Shown piece after piece: positions 37,901-46,433 of a stretch of DNA of 64,000 nucleotides. Numbering within the stretch: the stretch's first letter is position 1; each line of letters opens with the position of its first letter. The stretch covers positions 4,367,001 through 4,431,000 of the forward strand of contig NC_092670.1 of the NCBI RefSeq assembly GCF_964355755.1. The letters run 5' to 3'. A model generated the notes under the pieces. That model made no database searches and had not been told where the DNA came from. It worked only from the letters and a program-made list of their open reading frames with translations. The position numbers and the translations under genes were made by a program. The DNA comes from Antedon mediterranea. Lineage: Eukaryota > Echinodermata > Crinoidea > Comatulida > Antedonidae.

Positions 37901-38133
37901 ACAATATTTTAAAATATTACATTTTTGTAGATTAAAATGCGAATGAAAAGAGTGATGCATGGCTGAGCAGAGTGTAAAGAACTGTAAATTTCTTGAGCCA
38001 AAAAAAAACACAACAATTAAAAAAAATATATTCTTTACAGACAATGGCAAGAGTGATATCAGCTGTGGTGAAATTTAGCCAAGAACAAACAAATGCTATC
38101 ATAGAAGCTGAAGACAAGAAACCTACACATTCT
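22980..38133 (+). CDS. GOLGA4: GOLGA4-like trans-Golgi golgin with GRIP domain (20 exons seen, last exon unresolved)
   Basis: Exons: 22980-23066, 23886-23987, 24347-24439, 25148-25372, 25609-25656, 26166-26222, 26488-26586, 26887-27159, 27391-27622, 28139-28251, 28429-28557, 28876-29055, 29219-33156, 33286-33485, 34868-34998, 35147-35377, 35872-35946, 36688-36846, 37666-37713, 38041-38133. Phases agree throughout: 6,513 nt, 2,171 residues (human golgin-245 has about 2,230). Golgin-245 is a coiled-coil tether on the trans-Golgi network that captures endosome-derived vesicles and binds Arl1. The N-terminus MFKKLKTKIAEE matches the conserved vesicle-capture end of golgin-245/golgin-97. Residues about 30-130 are a Ser/Pro-rich linker. 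From about 135 to 2090 heptad coiled coil dominates, with QDKALRRISELKE and DQQAKQHLQENFD as in vertebrates. The GRIP domain (about 2122-2165) includes YLKKVLFEYMMGRETK, starting with the conserved Arl1-contact tyrosine (2125). A short final exon must follow 38133. All donors and acceptors are GT-AG. Confidence 0.95.
25779..26066 (-). mobile_element. tRNA-derived SINE in GOLGA4 intron 5
   Basis: On the minus strand the head starts near 26066 with GTGAGTGGCCGAGCGGTTAA (A-box-like) and continues to GGGGTTCGAGGC (B box GGTTCGANNC), with GAGTGAGTG / CACTCACTC able to pair as an acceptor stem. This is a tRNA-Ser/Leu-like head carrying internal Pol III promoter boxes. The body contains CTCGGATAAGGACTATAAAC, GTGTGCACTTTAAAGAACCT and GGGGTTACCCCGG, resembling conserved central domains seen in SINEs of many marine animals. 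It is not a functional tRNA gene. Confidence 0.75.
27653..27818 (+). mobile_element. MITE family A, copy 2 (complete), GOLGA4 intron 9
   Basis: Termini AAACACTGTCTACACTATCA and TTGATATTGTAGACAGAGCT form an inverted repeat. The core is GTGCCCATATATGGACATGA, TGATGTCATATCACTACCAT and GGGCACTTCACACTTTT. It is about 166 bp with no ORF. Confidence 0.88.
29219..33156 (+). other. GOLGA4 giant exon 13 (3,938 bp)
   Basis: A single uninterrupted exon encodes residues 547-1858, almost wholly Glu/Lys/Gln-rich heptad coiled coil. The acceptor is TTTTTTTTTAG before GAAAAACTTGAG. The donor is GTAAGT at 33157, which leaves a split Glu codon completed by the next exon. It has no premature stop. The internal phrase EMLEVQKKSTVDEVAGDLGKK-type spacing recurs near 30715 (DVLKMQTQSSVSAVANELEQ), suggesting internal duplication of the coil. 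Confidence 0.93.
33486..33730. repeat. about 80-bp tandem repeat starting at the intron 14 donor
   Basis: Copies begin at 33486 (the splice donor itself), 33572 and 33651 with GTAGGGCAATGGAGCTTAAG followed by TGAGGGTTTGTGGGTGGGAC. A fourth, diverged copy resumes at about 34502 (GGTACGACAATGGAGCTGAA) after the inserted Harbinger-like element. Near 34595 it reaches CTTATGACAGGTCATAGG, echoing the end of exon 14 (AGACAGGTCATAG). The unit therefore spans the exon 14/intron 14 border. Confidence 0.82.
33734..34498. mobile_element. non-autonomous Harbinger-like element in GOLGA4 intron 14
   Basis: Termini GGTCGTGTTTATACAACAC and GTGTTGTATAAACGCGCCC are inverted repeats, flanked by TTA at 33731-33733 and 34499-34501. 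TTA duplication and a GGGCGNGTTTA-type end suit PIF/Harbinger. It is 765 bp long. A short frame from 34094 (MEEDAIFAMLFFILF) could be the remnant of a protein N-terminus, but no DDE nuclease is left. Confidence 0.72.
36455..36577 (+). mobile_element. MITE family A, copy 3, GOLGA4 intron 17
   Basis: It starts ACTAACACTATCAAACCCTA and carries GTGCCCATATATGGACATGA, ATGTCATATCACTACCATAT and TTTGGGCATAGCACACTTTT. The left terminus is degraded and the right terminus is missing. Confidence 0.8.
36967..37412. repeat. 450-bp dispersed duplication, copy 1 (GOLGA4 intron 18)
   Basis: It shares long colinear identity with 38858-39316: CATTATGTGTTTCAGTTTTT, TCTATGATGGGAAATTA, TGTGGTTGTTTTACATGAT, TAAAGCTGCATTCACACTA, TTTTGCCAACAGA and TGCAGCCTTAAA. 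The two copies are in the same orientation and flank exons 19-20, which encode the GRIP domain. Confidence 0.88.
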
Positions 38134-38376
38134 GTAAGTTCCAATATATTATTTATTAAATTGTCACTTATTCTGTTACTATTTGCTTGATACTGTATAC
38201 ATACCATTTTTTTTGCATAAATTATTCTAGAAAGATTTTCCTCTGAATAAAGGCTCTAATAGATTAGCTCTCACTTATTCCATCATCTGATTTTTTTGTT
38301 CTGGTTAGCATCCTTTTGTATGTAAATATCTACCAAAGAAGTTCCATTAATACAACCATAACTACTAAATTTTCTT

Positions 38377-38540
38377 CTCTGTCTACACTATCAAACAAGT
38401 AAGCCAAAAAAGTGTGATTTGCTCAATTATGGTAGTGACATACCTAAATATGGTAGTGATGTGACATCATCATGTCCATATATGGGCACATCACATTTTT
38501 TTTTGTCACGTAAAGTTTGATAGCGTAGACAGAGCTTTAA
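38377..38540 (-). mobile_element. MITE family A, copy 4 (after GOLGA4 exon 20)
   Basis: Reverse orientation. The ends are CTCTGTCTACACTATCAAAC and GTTTGATAGCGTAGACAGAG. The core is TGTCCATATATGGGCACATC. Nearly complete. Confidence 0.87.
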
Positions 38541-38632
38541 GTGTCCAGAAAATTAACCCATGCAATAATCTACATAGAGACATCAGAGGTCTGAGTTTCC
38601 TTATGTATTCCATGCAAAACTAAATAATCAAT

Positions 38633-38707
38633 TTTGGAATATGATTTAGTAAAGACTATGTCATGTATTTTGGAATATGATTTTATAAAGACTACGTCAT
38701 GTATTTT
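38633..38707. repeat. 38-bp tandem duplication
   Basis: TGGAATATGATTTAGTAAAG, ACTATGTCATGTATTT is repeated immediately as TGGAATATGATTTTATAAAG, ACTACGTCATGTATTT. Confidence 0.85.
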
Positions 38708-38857
38708 ATTATTAGGTTTCAAATTAGAAATTTGCCTTTTTTTCTTACTATTTTTCAATTAATTTTTCTCATTTCCAAGCAATCCGAACAAGATACTTAA
38801 TTTTTGTAAGTTTTGTTTACATTTTTTTAGATGCTGCCAGTCCATTTTCACCAATTT

Positions 38858-39316
38858 TTTATTTACCATATTAAACCATTATGTGTTTCGGTTTTTGGGT
38901 TATTTTTATTTTCTATGATGGGAAATTATTTTTTTCACATTTGTCATGTCCATTTGGTTTTTTTGGTTTAATTAATTATTTGTTTTTATTTATTTGTGGT
39001 TGTTTTACATGATATTACATGAGTATTATAGTAGATACCTTGCTGTACGCTAAAGCTGCATTCACACTAGGCCTCTAGCTCCTCTTTACCTCTGTTTACA
39101 GTTTTCATATCAAGAAATACAAACAGAATTTGAACTTAACACTATTACCCATTTTTCAATTTTATTCTTTTGCCAACAGAACCATGGCTTTGAACATAGC
39201 TTAACTTATTTTTTTATTTTAATTATGTTCTATATTTTTAGATTAGATTTTATTGAAATATTTATTTTTTGCAGCCTTAAAGATATTGTTCCCCTGAAAA
39301 AATTGTTGTTTTTTTT
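38858..39316. repeat. 450-bp dispersed duplication, copy 2
   Basis: Second copy of the segment at 36967-37412, with small indels. It holds the same polypyrimidine-AG sites (TTTTGCAGCCTTAAAG, TTTTGCCAACAG) as copy 1, but no GRIP-encoding exon follows it. Confidence 0.88.
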
Positions 39317-40688
39317 AAATTTGTTTTATTGATTATGCCATTATGTCAGACAATACATGTTTTTGTTAAATTTAACAGTTTATTTTGTCTTTTTATTAGT
39401 AATTAGTATTGAGGTCTGTCATCTACATTTTTCCTATTTTTGGGGGAAAATACATCTTTAAAGTTCCAATGATTACTTTATTTTTAGCAAATTGAGTTAA
39501 AATATGAAGCCATAGTATTATTGTTTAATATTACCTTCTTGTTTCTCCTAATCTTGATATTATCAGTTTTATACTAGGGATAGCTACATAGTCGGGGAAC
39601 GACTTTGTCATCACCAGTAAGTTGGCAGATTGTCACACATGATCGATTATTCCCGACTTTATTATCACAGTCTTTGACCATTTTATGTTCAACAGGATTC
39701 TATTTATGTTTCATTTTGTTGTGATATTTTTGCTGGATGAAATGATGAATGTATACAAATTATGTTTTGTTTGTTATTAATATATATTTAGTCTTTTGAT
39801 TCTCCCTTTCCAATTCATGCGCCCTTATTTTAGTTGCATATTGCATTGTGGGATGCAACTAAATTGCATTATGGGATATTTGATGACACAAGGAACAATT
39901 TCCATGCCAAAAACTAAAGTGATGAATTATAGTTCCTTTTTCGGTATCAGCAAAATTAGTTTTTGCGATGTATAAATGTACAACCAATCTAAGCTTACTA
40001 AAAGAATTTTCATTCAAAGTTACTTGTGGAAAACATTAACAAGCAGACAAAACATTAGCATACTGATTTGATATCACTGAAGCTCCATAGTATTACATGA
40101 CCATGCCGTTAAAATCATACCTCCCGCGATATTGGTGTTGCGCATGGATTGTGAAACAAACGAATGTCAGTAAAACAACATATTGTATATTTCTCAGGGT
40201 TTTGTTTTTCCCTTATTTCAGTTTTATTTGCTTTAAATAGATAAACTGAATGAAGATGCTTTTTATATACAACTTTAATTTTACTGAACATTACCATATT
40301 ATTACTCCATTGTATTAACTGTGTATGAATTTTTAAATCATTTGGTTGAGATTATTATATATTATACTTTGTCTTTTGTATAATTTAATTATTTTTTTGC
40401 AGCTTTTTAATGATGGTACAGAGTGCACCCATTTAAGTTGTTTTCTTTACATACCATTACATAACAGTAATATGATGATATGCTAGCAGTGTTGATTTAT
40501 TTTCTTATATTTTACATTATTATTATTTACTATGTCCACAGCTCCACTGACGGGCTGCCCAACCCTTCCTTGCCGTGGTTAGTAAGCGCATCTTTGTTTA
40601 TTTTTACTATCTTAACATGGTCACCACTAAAAGTGCATTATCACTTACAATCATAGTAGAGGGATACTTTAACATGGTGCATTAATAA

Positions 40689-40950
40689 TTATAACACACC
40701 TTAAGTATATTTTTCTCATTTGATTGGACGATTGTGGAGCACACTCGAGTGTGTGTGAATCTACTGTAGTACTGCAATTTTGTTTTGTGCGTTCAATTTT
40801 GTTACACAGCTAGTTCTTGGCTGCGCATTTTATCAACCTGTAATATACACCGTTTTTAATTGTTCTACTTCGTATCTAAAATTGGAGCAATGTCTCTTAA
40901 AATTGTCAGGCCTTGGCTTAGCCTTTTGTTTAAAAGTAGGTGTGTTATAA
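40689..40950. mobile_element. short TIR element
   Basis: TTATAACACACCT at 40689-40701 is exactly mirrored by AGGTGTGTTATAA at 40938-40950. The interior contains the palindrome ACACTCGAGTGT. It is about 262 bp with no ORF. Family unknown. Confidence 0.6.
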
Positions 40951-40954
40951 AACC

Positions 40955-41079
40955 AATAATGAATGTTTTATATTCGTGAAATGGTACAAATAATTTTATT
41001 CAGTGATAGATCTCTTATGTTATGTTTTCAACTCTCATGAAATTATTTGTACCATTTCACTCATAAACATTCATTATTT
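40955..41079. repeat. long hairpin (inverted repeat, arms about 42 bp)
   Basis: AATAATGAATGTTTTATATT, CGTGAAATGGTACAAATAAT is mirrored by ATTATTTGTACCATTTCACT, CATAAACATTCATTATT, with a loop of about 40 bases. It would form a strong hairpin if transcribed in the GOLGA4 3' region. Confidence 0.85.
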
Positions 41080-41410
41080 GTATACTAATGCATCTTTGTG
41101 TATATTTTGCTGTGATACTGTAGATCAGAACGCTACAGTACATATATCATCTGGGTTTTAAGCTTTTATTCTATTAGATTTTCTATTTTTGTAAATAACT
41201 TTGCACTATAGTAGTGAACATGTTAAGATTGATCATCTCTTTTCTCTAACATTTCTCTTTAATATTTCTTTCATTGCTTATTTGTCTTTTAATAACTTGA
41301 TAGAATTATTACTTTATATTGTACAATATTATTTGTTGTATGACTATTAAAAAATATTTCACATACTGTACTTGTATAATAAAACCAAATATGTACTATA
41401 TTACAGTGAG

Positions 41411-44004
41411 GAATGCTATCACCTTGACAACACATGTAACTATAGAAACGTAACAAAACCAGTGGTGGAAATTGTCACCAAAGAGACAACTGTGTGAACC
41501 AGGTTCAATTGTGGCTGCAGGTGTACCAGAAGCCAGTGGTCAACATTTTAACTTTCGCAATGAAATGATCACATGATTTATATCAGTTTTGTACCAGATA
41601 ACTGATAATGTACTGTACATTTTTGTGTGTGTTTTGGTACTAAACCAATTGTATTGTGAAACTTAATAATTATAATACTCAGGATAGCAGTACACTATTA
41701 TTTAATTGATAGAAAAGCAAAAATGTTATTTGTGCTTGCATTTTCCAATTGTATTTATTCTCCTTAAAACTTAAAAATGCATCAATCAAGCAATGCAATC
41801 GCAACTTACTTCCAGAATGTATGCCAGTTTGTCCATCATGCTCATGGGTGATTGTAGACAAACATGCATTTAATTTTAACTCTAACCCCATGGTCAAGAT
41901 ACACCACCTGTGCCACTAAAACGAAAACGAACTTAACCTTGTTATTTAAATTTGAGGCATTCCCAATATTCTTTGTTTGATATTTTGAATTATATTCATT
42001 TTTAATTTATTTTAATTTGCTGGACAATTTTAATGTATTGATTGTAAACATGTAGCATGTATATATTGATAATTATTTCTGTAAATAATATATCATCCAA
42101 GTTTTCTAGACTCCGCAAGGATGCATTATCATCACCAGCATTAATACTTTTTGCGACAAATGATGTCACCTATTTCTTACTATACACTCTTCCAACCTCG
42201 TCAAGTGTTTCATGAATAAATGAATATAAAGCTAATTTATTGTACCGATAAAAAACTGTGTTGTGAGACCAAACCTATTTAACCAGTAAAACTATGCTTA
42301 ATAGTAATAATAAATAAAATAACATTAGCATAACATGATACACGACAATATTCATGTTGCATTAATAAACAATAATAAAATAATGTGATTTTTTGTTAAT
42401 CTCATCTTAAGTTTTACACAGATTGCATTCAATAAGTTATTTAAATAATTGTATTTAACTAGTAATACATTATAATTCATTGCTAATAAGTGTGTCAATA
42501 CCACCAGAGTGGCCTATATCTGTTACCATGGGTAAACTAGTTATTTTCAACTTATTTCTGTTTCAAAAATGTTTATAGATAACATATATTTTCATTTTTA
42601 TCATTGGTTATTTCATTAATTTAGTTTTTGGGACAAGTAATGAATGTTTTGTTTTAATTGGGTTGAAAAGTCAATTATATAATAAATGTTAAACAAACAC
42701 TTTCAATTTATTTAACTCTTAAACATTTATTAATTGTGTACTATTCAAGGTTTTAGTATTTTTATCTTTTATTTTAAATATTTTATATCATATTTTATAT
42801 TAATTAATGTAATAATTAAGTTGGCTGTTTATTATATATTGGGATGCATTGTATTGTAGATTATTTTTTGGCAAATTTGTATTAATAATAAAGTGTAATA
42901 TTAAAAGATACTTGAAAAGGCAAGAAAAAAGTGCACTTTGTGAATATAGATTATCTGTTCAGATTGCTTATAAAGATATATAATGTTAATAATAACTGCA
43001 GCAGATGAAATGAAATTATGTATATTTGATATAAAGTCTTTTGTTTATGATTTAATAGTTATAGAATTTAGTAGTTATTAACATGATAAATTAATAGATT
43101 TTATTATGAAATTTACTTGGCTTGTAAATACAACAACATGCCTTATTACTCAACCTTTTGTGGAGGAAAAAAACACCAGAAATATTGTACTGTAAATTAA
43201 TTGTAATATTACTCATATATTTATTAAAACTATTAGATTAATGAATAGATTGGAATTTAAATGTATCGTTTTACTATTATATATTGGTGCTGTAGGTTAC
43301 TCATTCCTGGATTAACTATTGGGTCATTATGGAATATTCCATTCAAGACATTATGGAATATTTAATTCAAGACATTATGGAATATTCATTCAAGACATTA
43401 TGGAATATACCATTCATGTCATCAACGGTAATAGTCTTCGACAAGAAGTTTTCATTATCTGTAAAGATTAATTAACAACTGGACATAAACTAATACGTTT
43501 TAACATTTAAATATAATAATAATTATCGTTGACCTCAGAATGCTTTTACTGGGTGTTATACAACAATTTTACCGTCTTTAATTCAAATCATTTAATGTAC
43601 TTTTGACCTAGTGAATTAACTAACGAAGTGGATGTGGTTGATTTTCTATAGGCCTACATACGTTTCAGTTAAACTGGGTATTTTTATGTTATTGTAAGAA
43701 ATCAAAAGAACTGTTATTTTAATCACATTTTTTAAGTTTATCAAGAATGTATTTTAGGGTCGGTATAAAAATGTTCTGACATTCGATTATCTATAAGAGA
43801 TTTTCTTTTTCAATTAATCTTAAATCAGCATTAAAAATGCACCGAAAACTGCTAGGACCCCATGTACAATGTAGGTACAATGTTAATTGGTGGTAGTGTA
43901 TAATGACATATTAATCTTCATAATTAGCATTATAATAAATGTTATTCATGTGATGATTTTTAATCTGTATTTGTGTTTTTTTATTTATGCATATTATTAT
44001 ATTT
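41411..44004. other. GOLGA4 3' flank
   Basis: AT-rich sequence without supported ORFs. Possible polyadenylation signals (AATAAA-type) occur, for example near 42300 and at 42888. A degenerate tandem repeat (CATTATGGAATATTCNATTC, AAGA) lies at 43324-43412. Nothing else is recognised. Confidence 0.45.
43324..43412. repeat. 24-28-bp tandem repeat, about 4 copies
   Basis: CATTATGGAATATTCCATTC, AAGA recurs at 43324, 43350, 43374 and 43396 with small length differences. Confidence 0.88.
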
Positions 44005-46336
44005 TCGGCATTTTTTGACCTTTTTTTTTTTTTAAATAACTGCTTAGGCCCCCTACTATGGGTCTATAATATGTAGATAATGTAATATATACAAATATAC
44101 CATACTATAGTACAAAAAAAAAATGGCCAATTTTCGACCTTTTTATTTTTCGGTAAAACTGGTTACTATAGCACAATTAACATGCGCAGAACCCATTAGT
44201 CGCCTCTGCGCATGTTTATTATGCTATAATAACCATTTATGTCAAAACTTCTTACTACAGCACAATTGACATGCACAGAACCTATTATTTGTGTCTGCGC
44301 ATGTTTATTATGCTATAGTAACCATTTATGTCAAAACTTCTTACTATAGCACAATTGCAGGGCCGTAGCCAGGATCTGTCAAGGGGGCTTCGCACACTAA
44401 GTATTTGGGTCACCCCCACCCCCATACCTACCCCCCCCCCCCCCTCCCCACCTGGGGTGGGGCCTGAGGCGAAGCAAATTTTGTTAAATGACACCCCTAG
44501 ATGGCCGGAAAAGACACTCTCATGCAGCATGCTACCAATGAGCACAACGATCGTACTTGGACTCGTTGACTATTTCAACGATAACATTTGTTGCCGTATG
44601 TTAGATGCGCGTGCTCTGTGCGGAACCGCCAATTGTTTGATCATTTACTCGATATTTTGTTTTGCGTTCAAGTTCAATGCGAACGTACGTCTAGGAGAAG
44701 CCCCGAAAAAAGCACACTGGGTGAAGGCAAATGCAATTCTTATTATAGCTCTATCTATAATATTTATTTACAGCAATGTGTTGAGGAAATTAAATATGCC
44801 AATATGTAAATAGGTGATATTGATACATTTGAGTAGGCCTACATATCGGCTGGTGGTCTAGAAAAAAATAATCGGATGCCATAATGTGAACTACAGTACA
44901 TGATACCATAGATATTATAGTGTAAAATATTAATATTCACTATAATCCTCTATGATACATTATACTTCATAGCCACACATAAATACTGATGTATGTCGGA
45001 AGGCTATATACTTTATGCCCCCAGCTCGCTGTGAAACGCGTCAATATCATGTTACATGCAGGGACCAAACATTTATTTTTCAGGTTAAAATCCGCAATTC
45101 ATTTGCAACTCTTTACAGACTATATCGCTCGAAGTACGCTCATACAGGGAAGAAGGTACTGTATGAGTTATTCCGAACGAGTTTACGAATTTTTTAATTT
45201 ACGAACAACTTTTTGTACTGTGGGGCACGTATTTGGACGATTTTCGGAGATGAGGGTGAGGTATTGGGCATGTCGGGGATGGGGGTTCGCAGTCGGTTAA
45301 GGGGGGTTCGCTGTAAAGGGGGGGTTCGCCCGAACCATAAAAACCCCCCCTGGCTACGGGCCTGAATTGACATGCGCAGAACCCATTAGTCGCCTCTGCG
45401 CATGTTTATTATGTTATAATAACCATTTATGTCAAAACTTCTTATTACCGCACAATTGACATGCGCAGAACCTATTATTTGTCTCTGCGCATGTTTATTA
45501 TGCTATAGTAACCATTTATGTCAAAACTGGTTACTATAGCACAATTGACATGCGCAGAACACATTATTCGTCTCTGCGCATGTTTATTATGCAATAGTAA
45601 CCATTTATGTCAAAAAAAAGGGTCGAAAATCTGCCATTTTTCGAAAATTTTCCTGTACTATAGTACAAGGATTTTTTCAAAAAAATTGCCAATTTTCGAC
45701 CTTTTTATTTTTCGATTAAACTAGTTACTATAGCACAATTAAAATGCGCAGAACCCATTAGTCGCCTCTGCGCATGTTTATTATGCTATAGTAACCAGTT
45801 ATGTCAAAACTGGTTACTATAGCACAATTGACACGCGCAGAACCCATTATTCGTCTCTGCGCATGTTTATTATGCAATAGTAACCATTTATGTCAAAAAA
45901 TAAAAATGTAGAAAATTGGCCATATTTCGAAAATTTCCCTGTACTATATAGTACAAGGATTTTTTCAAAAAAATGGCAACTTTTCAACCTTTTTATTTTT
46001 CGATAAAACTGGTTACTATAGCACAATTAACATGCGCAGAACCCATTAGTCGCCTCTGCGCATGTTTATTATGCTATAGTAATCATTTATGTCAAAACTG
46101 GTTACTATAGCACAATTGACATGCGCAGAACCCATTAGTCGCCTCTGCGCATGTTTATTATGCTATAGTAACTATTTATGTCAAAACTGGTTACTATAGC
46201 ACAATTAACAAGCGCAGAACCCATTAGTCGCCTCTGCGCATGTTTATTATGCTATAGTAACCATTTATGTCAAAACTGGTTACTATAGCACCATTGACAT
46301 GCGCAGAACCCATTATTCGTCTCTGCGCATGTTTAT
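44005..46336. repeat. nested-palindrome satellite array, left part
   Basis: Module 1 (period 86-90 bp) reads GGTTACTATAGCACAATTGA, CATGCGCAGAACCCATTAGT, CGCCTCTGCGCATGTTTATT, ATGCTATAGTAACCATTTAT, GTCAAAACT. GGTTACTATAGCA pairs with TGCTATAGTAACC, and inside it CATGCGCAGA pairs with TCTGCGCATG. Module 2 (about 130 bp) is also self-complementary: GGTCGAAAATCGGCCATTTT, CCTGTACTATAGTACAGGGA, ATGGCCAATTTTCGACC. Eleven module-1 copies lie in this part. A 1-kb hAT-like element (44358-45364) splits one copy. There is no coding capacity. Confidence 0.93.
44358..45364. mobile_element. hAT-like non-autonomous element inserted in the satellite
   Basis: Termini CAGGGCCGTAGCCAGGA and TGGCTACGGGCCTG are inverted repeats (13 of 14 at the ends), bordered by a direct AATTG at 44353-44357 and 45365-45369. 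The AATTG is single in intact satellite units, which proves insertion. CAGGGCCGTAGCCA ends are common to hAT-type elements of marine animals; the 5-bp duplication is shorter than the usual 8. The interior is C-rich at 44411-44455 and has no transposase domain. Confidence 0.75.
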
Positions 46337-46433
46337 TATTTTTATTTATTTTATTTTATTTTATTTTTAAAACCAGAAACAACAGCAGAAACAAATCCGC
46401 CACTTACAGCTTGGTTTAACAGATACAAAACAA

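Larger units (their letters stand above)
40403..41410 (+). other. candidate 3' terminal exons of GOLGA4
   Basis: Exon 20 ends in phase 0. Three acceptors could supply the last residues and stop: TTTTTTTGCAG at 40402, then LFNDGTECTHLSC and onward to a stop at 40484-40486; TGTCCACAG at 40541, then CTC CAC TGA (Leu-His-stop); or ATATTACAG at 41406, followed at once by TGA. Vertebrate GOLGA4 also ends with short, alternatively spliced C-terminal tails. Sequence alone does not decide among them. Confidence 0.4.

Noticed and set aside
44328-44813. 161-codon plus ORF over the hAT-like element as transposase
   Set aside because: Proline runs come from the C-rich tract, and it spans the element's boundary with the satellite.
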